A stretch of 64,000 nt of DNA from Dentipellis sp. KUC8613 (taxonomy: Eukaryota; Basidiomycota; Agaricomycetes; Russulales; Hericiaceae). The translations under genes were made by a program, and so were the position numbers. This document shows positions 1-12,900 of the stretch, in pieces. The notes beneath the pieces were generated by a model. The model had not been told where the DNA came from. It saw only the letters and a list, made by a program, of their open reading frames with translations, and ran no database searches. The stretch spans positions 118,282 through 182,281 of the forward strand of contig NSJX01000036.1 of NCBI GenBank assembly GCA_002286715.1, read 5' to 3'. Numbering within the stretch: the first letter of the stretch is position 1; each line of letters opens with the position of its first letter.

Positions 1-1689
1 GGTGTGTCGACACTGCAAATGAGATCCTTCTGCTCGAACCTCGTACGTTGTCATCATCTTCTATTCTTGAAGTCCCTCACGCTCGTGACTAGTTTGGCAC
101 GTACTTATCGCCAACTTTGGTGGCATCCGAGATGTGTCGAAGATCCAGCCGTGCGTCGATCTTGTTGTCACTTGCCCCGAACGTTCCATCTGAAATGCTC
201 TACTGTTGCGGCGCCTCGCTACTAGTGCACTCACGGTAAGTCTGCGAGACTGGGAGATCTCTTTTCATCGAGGACTGATGGATTCTGATTGTTAGCACCA
301 CGGATGGGTCGCGGTAAGTCTGCAACTGATTTCCGGAAGAGCTCCCTTTGACGTGTTTCGCCGATACCCCAGGGAATCGTTGCGTTCTGTGTGCAGCTGT
401 TCTTCGTTCATAGGATCTACCAGTGTGCGTTTTCGCGATCTCCCGTCATCTGTTTCCCACTTTCTGACATCTGGTGTAGTCAGCAGGCGCCAATGGATAT
501 TGCCTGCCTTCTTGGTATGCCGGCTACGATATTGCGGAGCATCTTCGCGCCTAACTAACATCCCGTTCTAGACACTTCTTTCGTTATTCCAGCTCAGTGA
601 GTCCGTCCTTCATACATAATTTTTGGGCCATCATGCTTAGCTTCTTGTACCCAGTCGTCCTCATCCGTAAGCTTCTCGCTCGCCTATATAGTAGCCATAT
701 ATATGCTGACAGACCAAACAACGGCACCAGCGTACGATATCCTCACGTTCGTCGTCCCGTCTACTGCCTCGCTCGCATGCTCACAACGCACATAGGTTGT
801 CTGCTAGTCATACCACTGCCGGAATTGAGCATGCCTGGGCCACTGTGAAAAATCCTCTTCTTCATGTCCTTCTGGTCATTTACATTTCTTCCAGGATATC
901 ACCATCTCCCTTCGCTCCGTTACTGCGGCCGAGGATATCATCATCGCGGCATCGATGATATTCCTCGTGCTCAAAGAAGGCCTCCCTGAGTTCCGTTCGT
1001 GCGTACCACTCCCCCTTCCTTGGTCATTCTGAGTCGCAACACCGACGCTGAGACAATCTTCAGAACCCGGCGCATGGTCTATCGCCTTATCCTCGTCACT
1101 TTCAACACCGGCTTCTGGACCGCCGTCGTCGCGATCGTCGAGCTCGCCATGGTTGCGCATTTTCCGGACGGCCTGCAATTCATGGTGCTCGAGGCGCCGC
1201 TGTGCAGCCTGTATTTCACCTCGCTCCTCGCGAACCTGAACTCGCGCGAGTTCATCAAAGGAGATCACTTCACCAGCTGGAACGATTCGGAGTTGTCGTC
1301 GAATGGGAATGGGAGGAGCAGGGGGTCGCATTCGAAGGTGACTTCAAGCTCGACGACGGATGAGGCTGGGCTGAAGTCTGGGGAGGGAATGACGTTCAGG
1401 CTGTGGCCTTTGGGAAGCAAGGCGACGACGTCAAATAGCACGAACGATGTAAGCTCACTCTTTTGTGGATGAGGACGTACGATGTTGATCTCTGGGTGCT
1501 CAGATGACAATCAAAGTCAATACGACGCAGGTGTCAGACTCAGATGTTCGTGTGGATTCTCTGGATGAGATGCGGTATAGGGCAGGCCCCGAGGTGCGTA
1601 ACTGTCTCCTTCATACGTACGCGTCAGGTCGTTCATCACTCGTGGCAGAACGCACACCAGGTTTGAGATCTGGCTTACGACCCTTCTAA
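1..1689 (+). CDS. DUF6534-like multi-pass membrane protein, 5' end outside the window
   Basis: This looks like the downstream part of an agaricomycete DUF6534-type membrane protein of unknown function. Pieces in family order are readable: a short stretch CVDTANEILLL at 3-35, a helix with VQLFFVHRIYQ near 390-425, AAEDIIIAASMIFLVLKEG near 930-985, and the most diagnostic part at about 1055-1260, where a membrane helix is followed by LYFTSLLANLNSRE. A charged Ser/Thr-rich cytosolic tail follows, is interrupted by an intron near 1450-1501, and ends at 1689. The reading frame jumps between pieces, which fits several short introns, but I could not join the first 350 bases cleanly. The segment around 90-230 contains an in-frame stop in the frame that looks homologous. 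The copy may therefore be decaying, or carry an intron I did not recognise. The family call rests on remembered family patterns. Confidence 0.65.
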
Positions 1690-3010
1690 TGCTATCGTAT
1701 TCACCACTACTAGTACCATGTCCTCAAAGATCCCCTTTTTGCTCTGTCCTTGTATCTCACGCTTTCTATTCACGGCAAATGATACGTCTATGGTACTCTT
1801 CTACTGGGTCAGGGTTGCGGAGCTCGAGCTCGCTCTCGCACTCATAATTTGCGGACGTGCTCTGGTGGGGCTAGCAGTGTTTCGCGACACGTATATACTC
1901 GCACATACCAAGCACTCTGTTTCGACGTCAAGTTCGAATGATACTTCCGGAACCGTGGGAAAAATACACCATGAAAGGACTCACTGGCAGCTGGGCTCTG
2001 TTGAGTCCCGTTCTCCTCCTGCAATACCTCAGATGACGACCGCCACGAGCTCGCATGGTACAATCCTTCCAACAACGATACTTCTCAGATAAGACGACAC
2101 AGAGCTGCTGGTTATTTGAGCCCATCAAATGTGCATCACGCCCGGTACGTCTCGGTATCCTGAGCTCTTGAAGTAATATCTGTGAATTTTCCGAACTGCA
2201 GAGCGGTCTGGTGCTCGCAATTGCGCTAAATCCTGAGTTCCGCCATTTTTCTATCCGAAGGCTTGCTAATAGCCAGCAATCTATCGAGTGAGAATGCCCT
2301 CGGACGCGTTGTCTTGCCACCATGCATATGCTGTGTGCTCCCCGCGCGTCGAGCAGTGGTCGCGCGACTTGCTGTGCATACGCAGAAACTCTTCAGTACT
2401 ACTTGAGTAACGAAATATCCGAGTCGGAAGCGCAGCCACTACACAGTGCATAACATCGACTGACAACAGATCATTTCCTGTAATTGGTTGCGTCGTCCAT
2501 TGGAGTCGGGAATCATGCACTTCCGGCAAGTCATTCTCTGTTTTTTTTTCTTCTTTTCATGAAGTAAGAATATGGCCACGCTGCGGCAGGCTGTCAACGA
2601 CTGGTCCAGGACTCATTGTACCACATTGCTGTCAATTCACTCAAGCGTGGTTTGGGATCCCGTCAGCAAATCCATGTCAAGTAAGTGTTTGGATATTCAC
2701 CGTCTGGTACGCGACTGACTGAAATATAGTCTATGCATCACATCGGGGCGAAAGTCCCTCCTACAGGTGATTTTGTTGTATCACTCACCTACACACATGT
2801 ACAGCTCGAGGACTGGATCAATTACGAGCGGCTCTCGGGAATTCAGCTATGCCGATATGCGTGCAGCTAGCTATAAGAACCTCCGTGACCCTCGAGAAGC
2901 CGTCATTCACAGAGCTGCGCTCACTTGCCCATTCGAACTCACTCTCTATCTTTGGTACTGGTTGCCCCGTGTCATCTTCCTCTACTTCACACTTCGCACA
3001 TTCCGACAAG
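1690..3010. other. intergenic, no supported gene
   Basis: Short frames exist on both strands (for example 1718-2092 + and 1928-2529 -), but none shows a recognisable motif or a coherent exon series. A TATAAG sequence at 2872-2877 lies about 140 bp upstream of the next gene and could be its TATA element. Confidence 0.5.
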
Positions 3011-3516
3011 ATGCAGATTATTCTTCTTAGCGTTTGCATTGGATTGACCGCTCTCGGGGCTGCTGGCGCTCCAGTTGCACGCCCGGATACAGGAGACGCT
3101 GCTAATGCCGCATTGTGGGTCTACCTCATACATATTGCCGTATCCCGATTTCTGACTTTCACTGCATCAACGTAGGTCCTTGGCTGGCGGCGTTCTCGGA
3201 ACTACGCTCTCCAACTTGCCCATCACAACTGGTGCGGCTGGCAGTGTTGGTGTAGGGTGAGATATCATTATCTATTTTATTATCCAGTCGCTCAGAACGT
3301 ACATGGAATGCTTCATTTGGTGGCTACGACAACTCCAGCATCGTAGATGACCCTGATGCCGTGTAAGTGGAACTGTCCGTTATGAGTTCCATATGAACTG
3401 GCCGAGCACTTTGTAGACCGACGCCCGTGCGCTCCCTGCTTTCCGCCCTGCCCACCGAGTTGCCCACCGATCTGCCATTCGATAATGCATCTTTGGGATC
3501 TTTCATCGGCATCTAA
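3011..3516 (+). CDS. small secreted protein, four exons, 119 residues
   Basis: Joining 3011-3114, 3176-3256, 3288-3362 and 3417-3516 gives one uninterrupted frame of 119 codons plus stop, and every junction is GT...AG. The first 20 residues (MQIILLSVCIGLTALGAAGA) are a classic signal peptide, so the product should enter the secretory pathway. The mature part is Gly/Ala-rich, then holds a WNASFGGYDNSS segment with two possible N-glycosylation sites. It ends in a proline- and leucine-rich tail (TELPTDLPF). It has no cysteine apart from one in the signal peptide, so it is not a disulfide-stabilised effector or a hydrophobin. I do not recognise the family. The model is supported by four exons splicing in phase rather than by homology. 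It could be a lineage-specific secreted protein of unknown role. Confidence 0.6.
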
Positions 3517-4073
3517 TTGATTTTTAAGGTGTGCACTCATGCTTGATGTCCAGTATAGACCAGTAGTCGCTGACCGTGCTGGATTCGGTGTTGGATTCAG
3601 AGGTATACGCACCAACGAATACCCGTCCATCGTAGCTTATCCAACATCTACTCTTTCGTGCCTATGAGGCTTTGCGACTTCCATACGATACCGCTAACCC
3701 TCTCTTGCCGTCACACTCCTTTCTTCGCTACCCGACACACTCTTTCAATGACACTCTTTTCGCCGTCAGTAAATCAAAGGCTTTCGTACCATAGCTTTTT
3801 GCGACCCTGGCGTCATCGTCGATCCAACCGATCATCTGCTGTACCACCGGTGCATATACGTCATACCCTCATAGCACTAGCACCCCATGGCGATAGTGAG
3901 TGCTTGTCACTAGGTCCGTTGCCTTCTCCCCCCCTGCCTCCGATCGACATTGCTTTCAAGTGGCAATACATAAGGTGCGCCGATGAAGCAAGCAACCTTT
4001 GCACCCCCCTCCCCATCATACTTCAATCATCCGTGCTACTGAGCCCCATTTCACCTCGTCCATCCCAGTCGAC
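3517..4073. other. intergenic, pyrimidine-rich before next gene
   Basis: No gene seen. The last 150 bases before 4074 are C/T-rich on the + strand, as is common just upstream of basidiomycete start codons. Confidence 0.4.
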
Positions 4074-4666
4074 ATGAGGCCTTTCGTTTATGCCATCTCT
4101 TTGCTGAGTCTCCTTGCGAGCGCGAGCGCGCAACGGATCTTGATCGGGGCTCCCTCGAACGGAAGCAGCATCGCTTCCAACAGCTCTCTGACCGTCGAAA
4201 TCGACGAGCCTGTACGTCTAGCTCTGTATACCATTAGAGCCTCTAACCTCCCGAATTTCGTCGCTTACGTGCCTTTCCATAGGTGACCGCCACCGGCGCG
4301 CAAGACGTCGCAATCGTCATCTCACTAGCATACTGCGCCGCCAATGACACTTGCGCGGACGTCAGCGGCCGCCTCGGTTCTACGCTGTATGCGGGACCGT
4401 TCAGCCCGCAGTTCCCGGCGAACACGAGCACGACGCCGCGCGCGTACCCGCAGCAGAACTTCACGGTCGCTGTGCCGCCGGGGTTGCAGCCTGGTGGAAA
4501 GGCGGTGCTGAGCGTGACGCATTTATCGCTCGTCGGGGTGAGTTGGCGTGGTTTCTGCAGTGCTAAGACGGAGATTAGGTGCTGACCATTGACTTACTGG
4601 TGGCAGGCGGGCCCGTTCGCGTTTTTGGAGACGGCGAACGTGACACTGAATGTCGCTGATCCATAG
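4074..4666 (+). CDS. secreted basidiomycete protein with N-glycosylation sites, 150 residues
   Basis: Exons 4074-4211, 4283-4537 and 4607-4666 splice in phase to 150 codons plus stop. Residues 1-19 (MRPFVYAISLLSLLASASA) form a signal peptide ending before Gln-Arg. The mature part starts with an IGAPSNGSSI stretch and continues as a beta-rich, Ser/Thr/Asn-rich domain with LYAGPFSPQF, PQQNFTV and a final FLETANVTLNV. I recall this arrangement from a family of small secreted proteins found across agaricomycetes that has no assigned function and may have an immunoglobulin-like fold. At least four Asn-X-Ser/Thr sites suggest an extracellular glycoprotein. No catalytic motif is visible. The start codon is the first ATG that places the signal peptide at the N terminus. 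Confidence 0.75.
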
Positions 4667-5227
4667 GCGATGGCATGAAGCCTGTGACATCAAACAATCG
4701 TTTCAAACACTTCGGAGTGAGCGGTGTTGCTTGTGCACAGGCCCGACGAGGTATCTTATCCAGTTATAATATACGGCGCAAGGACTTTTGTTCCGGAGGG
4801 CCACCCTCAGGACTTGCCTGAAAGTTCGAGATATGTGAAGGGTCATTACTATTGTTACATTCGCTCTGCGAAAGATTACTCGTACACACCCGACACCTAG
4901 ACCTAGACATACACAGGTAAAAGACAGTAAAGAAGATGGAAACACACTAAAGAAACAAAGCCGTTCAACGACAGCTAAATACACGGCAGGGGGAGAGGAA
5001 ATCATCATGGCTCAACCAGCCCTGCTCCCTCGCTGCCCGTAGCGTACACACCGCATCGCCTGAGCCCCAGCAACCAGGGCACTCGGCGCATGCCTCTCCT
5101 ACATGATCTCGTACACAATGCTCCGGCTCCACCCCCGCGGCGCGCTCTTCTCTCCCACACCCCAACAGCGACCTCTTGGACCGGCAGACAGGAAGTGGCA
5201 GCTCCCTGTCTGTCTCATGCTGGTCAA
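4667..5227. other. intergenic between convergent genes
   Basis: Holds the 3' flanks of the secreted-protein gene (+) and the cysteine-motif gene (-). No gene, tRNA or repeat was recognised. Confidence 0.4.
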
Positions 5228-5713
5228 TCACGAAATACGGCGAGTCAGGCGCGCGACGGCGCCCTTGAGGTGCCGCAGGGTGGGGAGGTGGTGGCGCGTG
5301 CACGGCGCGTCCGACGGCGCGTGGAAGTCCGCGCTCGAGTTGCACGACCACGGCGACGTCGGCGAGGACACGCTCGACAGCGGCGAGGGCGGGCCCGTGT
5401 GGTAGATCGGGGTGACGTCGGGCGGGGGCACGGGCCCGGGCCCGGCGTGCGCGTACACGGGCACGGGCCAGATGTTCGCGGTCGCGATCTCGAGCGCGAG
5501 CGCGTCCGCGACGGGGTCGCGCCGCCAGTGGCGCTGCGCGAGGGTCTCGGCGCGCTTGGCCACGAGGGTGCGGTAGTGGGAGGGTGCGGCGGAGAGCGCG
5601 CGGAGGGAGTCCTCGCGCGCGCACTGGGTGGAGCAGAAGTAGTCCATGTCGAGCCCGAGCGGGTTTCCGCAGGCGCAGCGGCGGTTGGACTTGGGGGTGA
5701 TGAGAGGCTGCAT
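5228..5713 (-). CDS. small protein with N-terminal Cys-rich (treble-clef-like) motif, 161 residues
   Basis: A single open frame starts MQPLITPKSNRRCACG. Residues 13-32 carry a CxC...CSTQC pattern (CACGNPLG, then YFCSTQC), a likely small zinc-binding knuckle. A conserved-looking ALSAAPSHYR segment follows. Similar short proteins, with an N-terminal CACG...YFC..xCA motif followed by SHYR, occur as uncharacterised proteins in basidiomycetes (from memory). The rest is low in structure, rich in Pro, Ser and Ala, and probably disordered. Function is unknown; a role in transcription or protein contacts is possible but not shown. The ATG is the only one upstream of the Cys motif in this frame. Opposite-strand frames over the same bases look like shadows caused by high GC. 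Confidence 0.55.
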   Translation of the reverse strand: MQPLITPKSNRRCACGNPLGLDMDYFCSTQCAREDSLRALSAAPSHYRTLVAKRAETLAQRHWRRDPVADALALEIATANIWPVPVYAHAGPGPVPPPDVTPIYHTGPPSPLSSVSSPTSPWSCNSSADFHAPSDAPCTRHHLPTLRHLKGAVARLTRRIS

Positions 5714-6990
5714 GGCGTGAGAGGCGTTGGTCGTGGCGATATGATACAGTGCGTTAGAAGGATGAAGAATGAAGTGCGCGTGGATCTGCGTGGGTGTCAG
5801 CGAGGAACGAGTCGGTTAAGTGGGTGGGAGCGCACAATGGTAACCGACTAACGATACAGGGACGGGGAAGGTACAGCGCAGGAAAAAGCGCACGGCGCGG
5901 AAAGAGATGCGTTGCCTTCATACGTGGTCCATCGCGCCTTTATATAACAAAAAGCGAAAGCACGGTGGCTCGCGAAAGCGGCAGAGGGTAAGCGCCGAGG
6001 ATGGTTTGACAATAAGACTGCGCGGCTCAGGGGCACCAGCTGATCAGGCGGGCGGTCTTCCTTTGTGAAGACGTTATCGCGATACGCCAGAAAGGCCGGG
6101 CTTGTTGCTACGGAGGCTTCTGAAACTGGTCTAGGGCTATTCGCCATGTGCAGATACCAGGAGACGAACAAACCCTAGGACAAGCACGACTTCCCGCGTA
6201 TTGTCTCGGCTCAAAGGCCAGTCTTCTCTGCTCGTCGACACAATAACGAACAAGAAAGACGATGGAGACCCGATAAACGGGTGGCGCACCTGCGATTGCC
6301 TTGTCCCTGGTCCGTTTGTTGTGTAGCACACAAAGGGCGTCGACCGATCGAGATGTCTCAGCCTTTGTGGTGGCTTTATCCAATGCTGCGGCGTAGACGC
6401 CCTTGTATCCCGTCCATTTGGAGAGATTTTCAGGTGTAAAAACAAGACAAGGCGTGACTATGACGCAGGTCCTTGAGGAGCTGCTCGATCGCCTTTGACT
6501 ACGGAGGTCTTGTTGACGCCAAGTGTTGTTGCACAAGTTCCGACTGCATAATCTTCCTGGGTTTTGATAGGTTGGGTGTGCTCATAAGTGTAAGACAGAA
6601 GAAGGAGAACAAGCACGGGAACCGAAAGTCGACAAGGATCCTCACGGACTTGGAGGAACGGGAGGAGGAAAATGGCAGGAAAATCGGAATATTTGGCCTA
6701 GGACGGGTTCGGCTATTCCCGTGACGACGCGTCCGACGCGTTGTGCGCGCCAACACCGTCACCGACAGCGAGTTCGCGCATCCGAATTCGACTTGAGTAT
6801 TATTTGCGCAATGCTGAATTTATGACGGCCAGATCGTAGATTTTTGAGCTTGACGGAGTGGAGTACATGGTGAAGAAAGCGGCAGTGGTTTGGGGGTATT
6901 ACGTCAGCACAATGGCGCGCCTTGCGGCGGCGCTGTTTCGCTTTCGCAAGTCACCTCACCTTCACCTTCACCCCACTCTCGTCGCCTCCG
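5714..6990. other. divergent upstream region of 1.3 kb
   Basis: Lies between the cysteine-motif gene (-) and the nucleoporin gene (+). Apart from the TATA element at 5937-5946, I see no gene with recognisable motifs. Frames such as 5848-6171 and 6108-6536 on the minus strand have no family signature. Confidence 0.4.
5937..5946 (-). promoter_or_regulatory. TATA box (TATATAAAGG)
   Basis: On the minus strand the bases read TATATAAAGG, a near-perfect TATA element, about 225 bp upstream of the ATG at 5713. The distance implies a 5' leader of about 190 bases, possibly with an intron. Confidence 0.5.
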
Positions 6991-9900
6991 ATGATGAAGA
7001 CGCGACGAAAGAGCAGGCAGATGGCGGCTGCGGCGGCAGAGCCGGAGCCAAGCGAACAAGACGCGGTCAGCGAGCAGCCGGAGCAGGCACCTGGTCCCTC
7101 AGCCTCGAAACCCGACTTGACACTCTCGATTCCAGACGACGTCGACGTCGACTACCTGCTCAGCCTGTTCCCGGATGCTTCGCTCGAGACTCCCAGTGCA
7201 GATTTCATCCTTTCTTTGTACCGGCTCGTCGTCTCTCAGGCCGCCGACATCGACGCCACCACACGCGACCTCGAGGAAGCGCGTGCAGAAATCGAGAAGA
7301 AGGACGTCGAGTTGGACCAAGCTTTGCAGGACAAGGAGTCGTCCTCCAAGGATGTCGAGACCGAGCTGGAGAGCCTGCAGAAGGATTTGAAAATGGTCAA
7401 GCAGGAACGGGACGAACTTCGTATGTGGTCGCCGTTGTTCCTGCGCTCCGTACTCATTTTGTCTAGTTTCTTCCAAGGCGTCACTTCAAGGCCAAATCAC
7501 GAAACTGACGAGCTCTCAATCAGTGTCCTCGACCGAACTTGACTCCCTCAAGCATAAGGTAGAAGACACCGAACGCGAGAAACGTGATCTCGTCGCAGTT
7601 GTGAGCCGGTTGAAAGAGGACAGCACTCAACGAGATGGTGTGTGGACCTTTTTCCGCCCTTATCTGCGCCAATACTTATCAATTTTTTTTAGAGGAAATA
7701 CAGACGCTGCGCACCAACCTCAAGCAGTCGCGCCACGAATACCAATCTCTGGAGACCCAGCTTCGCGAAGTGCGGTCAAGCGAAAATGCCATGAAGGTAG
7801 ATTGGCCTGAACGAACTCCCGTGTTCATATACTCATAAAGCGTCTCATAGTTCCGACTCGACTCGCTCTCACAGCAGCTTCAGCTCGCCAAAGACGAGGC
7901 CGAACGCTCGACTACCGAACTCACCGCCAAGTCCGACGAATTTGCCAAATACCGCCACGCAAAGCACGCCGAGCTCTCATCCCTGCAATCCGCTCATGAC
8001 GCCCTTGTTCAAACGCATGCCTCGACCGAAGGCACGCTCCGTGCTCTTCAGTCTGCTAACACCGCCCAGTCTCAGCAGCTCGCGCAGGCACTGGCACGTG
8101 TGCAGGACCTCACCGGCAGACTGGCAGAGCAGGAAGCCACTTACGCAAGCGAAGCTGCAGGCCTCCGCCGTCTTGTCGAGATGATGGAGGAACGCGAGGC
8201 GCAGGCCAAGTCGATCGTCGAGAATATCGAGAACGAGTGGGCCGGCGTCGGCGAGCGTGCTGAGCGCCGCGAGGCTGCTCTCCGTGCTGAAGTCGAGCGG
8301 GAGCGTAAGCGGGCTGAGAGCGCGGAAGACAAGATTGAGGAGATGGAGCGCGTCCTTGAGCATATCAACCGCGGCGAGTACGCTGTGCCCTCACCCCGGG
8401 CTGGCACGAACGGTAACGGTAGCGTGTTCGGAACGCCATCGACCCCTGTCCGGAATGGTGCCAACGACCCCGTCTCGCAGGGCATGATGATGCTCAGCCC
8501 GTCGGTCGCCATGGCCAGCCGTGCTCAGAAGGGCGGGAAGACGTTTACGGAGGTATACACGGAGCTCATTCGCATGCAGGAGCAATACTCGAAGAAGTCG
8601 GACGAGTGCGACCACCTCGACCGGACCCTGCAGTCTGTTCTGGCCCAGATCGAAGAGCGGGTACGTTGCCCTCCGCGCGAGTCCCTGACCCAGCACTCAT
8701 AAGCTTTTCAGGCCCCCATCCTTGCCCAACAGCGCGCCGAGTACGAGCGTCTCCAGACAGAAGCGTCAGAGCTGTCCGCACAACTCAGCGACACGCTCGC
8801 CGACCGCGACGCCCACGCCACCGAGGCCCGCGAAGCATCGCAGAAGCTGGCCAAGACCGCGCGCGAGAATGACCTGCTGCAGAAGCAGCTGAACGACCTC
8901 GGGCGGCAGATCCAGGTGCTGCTCAAGGAGCTCGGGCGGCAGCAGGACCCGTCGATCCCGTCGGACGCGGAGCTCGCGCTCGACGCGGCGACGCGGCCCG
9001 CGGAGAACGCGGAGGAGTTCATCTCGAACAACCTCGTGCTGTTCCGCTCGCTCGGCGGGCTGCAGGAGCAGAACCAGAAGCTGCTCCGCATCGTGCGCGA
9101 GATGGGCGCGAAGATGGAGGCGGAGGAGCGCGAGTACCGCGATGCGCTCGAGAAGGAGCAGAGCGAGGCCGTCCGCGAGGCGCACGATGCGATCCAGGCG
9201 CTCCAGGCGCAGCTCGAGAATGTGAAGAAGAGCAGCGAGACCAAGATCCAGGCGTACGTCAAGGAGAGCGAGTCGCTTCGCTCCATGCTCACCCGCGAGC
9301 AACGCGCTGCGGCGGCGACTGGTCGTGCTGTCGCTGCGCAGGCGGAGTCACCTGCGCCCAATGGGGTGCAGGCGGACGAGTCCGAGATCGCGAAGGAGTT
9401 CAGGGAGATGCAAGGGCAGTTCGAGGTGTATCGCACCGAGACGAGTGTGGACAGCGGGCGCTTGCGCGAGGAGCTGGCGAAGACGCAGAAGGAGAATGGC
9501 TCTCTAGGCGCTGCTCTCGCAAAGGCTAACGCGAAGTTGGAATTCATGGGCGGTGAGTGATCTTCACTATCCGCCAAACGGCTACCTGACGTCTTACTTG
9601 AATGTAGAGCGCCAGCAGATGGCCCAGGAACAGTACAGCGTCAAAACTCGCGAACTCGACGATCTGACCAAACGCCACCAGCAGCTCTACGACCGCTACA
9701 CGCGCATCGACATCGAGTGCAACAGGGTCACGGAAGACTTGGTCGCGGCTAATGGCCGTGTTGAGCAGATGCGTAATGAATGTGCCAACCTCCGCGCCGA
9801 GAAGAAGATCTGGGAGGTTAGTACTACAAGTGGCGTTTGGAGATCGTACACTGATTCTACTTCACGAGCAGAGCATACAGGTCCGCCTCGTCGACGAGAA

Positions 9901-12900
9901 CAAGGCTCTTTCCACCGAGCGTGCTCATCTCTCCGACCTCATGGCGAACGTGCAGAAGATGCACAGCGACCTGGAACGTTCTGGGGAGAATGACCGCCGA
10001 CGTCTCGAAAGTCAAATACAGATGTTGGATAACCAGAGGTAAGATGCTCGTTGCGGAGCGTCGACTCAATACTTACCGACATGTGTACAATAGTCAGGAC
10101 CTCAGGACCCAGCTCACTCAAGAACGGGAAACACTCCGCCATCTTTCGTTGCAGAAGGAAGTCGAGACCAAGGAGCTTCATGCTCGTATCGACAAGAGCG
10201 TCCGTGCTTCTCAGTTGTTTGTTTTGTCACATTTGCTGATAGTGCACTTCAGGTTGAGGAGCTGGCGAAGGCGCGCGAGTCACTTATCAAGGCCGAGACT
10301 AGCAGGAAGCACTTCGAGGAACGCTGCGAAGAGCTGTCGCGCAAGCTGCAAGGCAACGAGGAGAAACTTGCCGTCTATGAGCGTCGTCCGTCCACTAACC
10401 ACGGAACCATCGAGCCCACCTCGACCGACGGCTTGAGTCGGGAACAGCAGCTTGAGGCTGAAGTTGCGGAACTGCGGTAAGCACTGCCTTTTTTTTTTCA
10501 AGCGGCCCCGATTGACGATCGATACAGCTCTGCCCTGAAAGTGGCCGAGGTCGATCTTGCGAATGCACGCAGCCATGCGCAGCAGTTCCAGGAGATCAGC
10601 CAAGCGAATGAGGAGGCTCTCGCCACTTTGAATGCTAGCTACGACGAGTACAAGGCATCGGTGGAGGCTCAGCTGAACCAGAACGAGGTCAGTCCGGTGC
10701 TCTATTTTCGTGTGTACCTCAGCTGACAACCCGCATAGCTCAATCAAACCGCTCTGCAAGCGAATCTGCAGACGGTCCAGACGCAACTCAACGAAGCGCG
10801 TGAACGGTTCGCCGAGGCGACGAAGGCTTACGAGAACGACCGCGAGGCATGGACAAATGACAAGAAGACGCTGGAAGATACCATCGTCGACTTGACTACG
10901 TCTCAAAGGTCATCGTCGGACGACCGTACGGCGCGCGAGGCGGCTGTTCGCGAACAGGAAGAGAGGGTTAAGGTTAGATCTATCCGCTCTTGGTCTGTTG
11001 CCCGATGCATGTGCTAATAAATTCGCGTGCTTCAGGCCGCAGAGGAGAAATATTCCCGCGAAGTGGTTGCTCACGCTGAAGACATCAAGGCAGTCGAGGA
11101 GCTCCGACAGAAGCTTGCGGACCTCCAGTCCACATCGCGTGGCAATGCCGTTGCGGCTGAGACTGCGCAAGCCAAGCTCGCGTCCTCTGAAGCCAGCTGG
11201 GCACAGCAGAAGCAGGCTCTGGAGAAGGAGCTAGCTGATCTGAACGAGAGGTCAGTAAATCATCTCTCCAGCATCCCGGTCCAAGGAGACTCAAGTTTGT
11301 TTTACCTCAGATCTAAGGAGTTGACGGAGCAGAACAAGGTTCTCCACCAGCATCTCGATTCCGTCAGCTCTCAAGCTGCTCGCATCCGTCAAGCGGCCGA
11401 CGCGTCTGCGACCACTGGTGACGTGGAGGCCGCTGGCGATTCCGACGCTCAGCTCTCCGAGCTGCGTGCTGTGATCGGGTACCTGCGGAGGGAGAAAGAG
11501 ATCTTGGAGATGCAGCTCGAGCTCGGCAAGCAAGAAAATGCGCGTCTGAAAACCCAGATCGGACATCTCACTCGGGATCTCGACGAGACCAAGACGGCTC
11601 TCTCCGAGGTATGATTCGATCTTGTTCTTGAAATTCCTTTCGTTAACCGTTTCAAATCTTGCTATCTAGGAACGGGAACGTGCCGTCGCCGCGGCGGCTA
11701 CCGATGCCCAGCATGCCGAACTTGTGGAGAAGATCAACCAGCTCACGTTGCTCCGCGAAAGCAACGCCACTCTGCGTGTCGATGTGGAAGCAAACGCTAA
11801 GCGCGCTCGGGCGTTGGACATCAAGCTCCGGACTGTCACGGCGGAAGTCGAACCCTTGCGCGAGCAATTGCGTATTGCACAAGCTGAGCTCGAGGCACGG
11901 ACGCAGGATGTCGGCCGATTGCAGGAGGAGAGTGCGAAGTGGCAGCAACGCAACACCCAGCTGCTTAGCAAGGTATGAGATTTGCCGTCTCGCGAAGCAA
12001 CTTCTTCGTCTCTGACATCTTTTATCTACTACAGTACGACCGCATTGATCCCTCTGAAGTCCAAGGTTTGAAGGAGGAGATTGAGCGCCTCAAAACTGAG
12101 AAGACTGCCCTTGAGAGTTCTGCCTCCGAGCACGCTCAAGAAGCACAGCAGCAGCGCGATAGGGCAAGTGCTTCCAACATGACTAGGCCCGGTTTTTCAT
12201 TGACTCTTGTCAACCCTAGATCGAGAAGGTCGAGCATGCGCTCAAGGCTCAGCGAGAGGTGGCCGCCAAGAACGTGCAAGGCTTTAGGCAGAGAATGGGC
12301 ATCTTCAACAACGAAAAATCCGCTTTGGCTACTCAGCTGAAAGACGTCGAGGCTCAATTGAAAACGGTGACAGCCGAGCGCGATGCTCTGAAGGAGTCCG
12401 CAGGTAGTTCAACTGTTGTGCCCCAGCAAGCTTCGGAGGAGCTTGAGAAGCTCCGCCAAGAAAAGGCTGCCCTTGAGCAGGCCCTCCAGGACGAGAAGGC
12501 GAAGCAGCCCCCAGCTGCAGCACCTGCGCCTGACACGACTGAACTCGATGCGAAAATTGTACGTTGTCACTCTTATAACCTTTTCTCCTTTTTTGCTTAC
12601 CGATATGTTGTTAGGCTTCGCTCACGCAGGAGCGCGATCAGTTGCTCGCCGAGAAAACTACCTGGGAGAAGTCTGCTGGAAGTACCGCCAGCGCCTCCAC
12701 CGAAGTCAATGCTCAATGGGAAGCTGAGAAAGTCGAGCTCACGAAATCTCGGGATGAGGCGGTCGCTCAGGCCAAGGTCTGTAAACCGTGATGTCGGTAA
12801 ATATCTATGTGGGCTGAATCTTTCTATTATAGTCTGTAAAGGAAGAGGCCGACAAAGCCAAGGAGGAAGCCCGAGAGCTTCGTTTGGCTACTGTACGCGA

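Noticed and set aside
1718..2092. 124-residue frame with a hydrophobic stretch
   Set aside because: I tested it as a second membrane protein of the DUF6533/DUF6534 kind; residues beyond the one hydrophobic segment do not fit and no splice pattern extends it.
4965..5851. 219-residue minus-strand and 253-residue plus-strand Arg-rich frames
   Set aside because: They overlap the Cys-motif gene in other frames and show only GC-driven Arg/Ala/Gly composition.
8708..9577. 289-residue Ser/Ala-rich frame on the minus strand
   Set aside because: It lies entirely opposite the coiled-coil exons of the Mlp1/TPR gene; its Ser/Arg bias is the mirror of Glu/Ala codons in GC-rich DNA.
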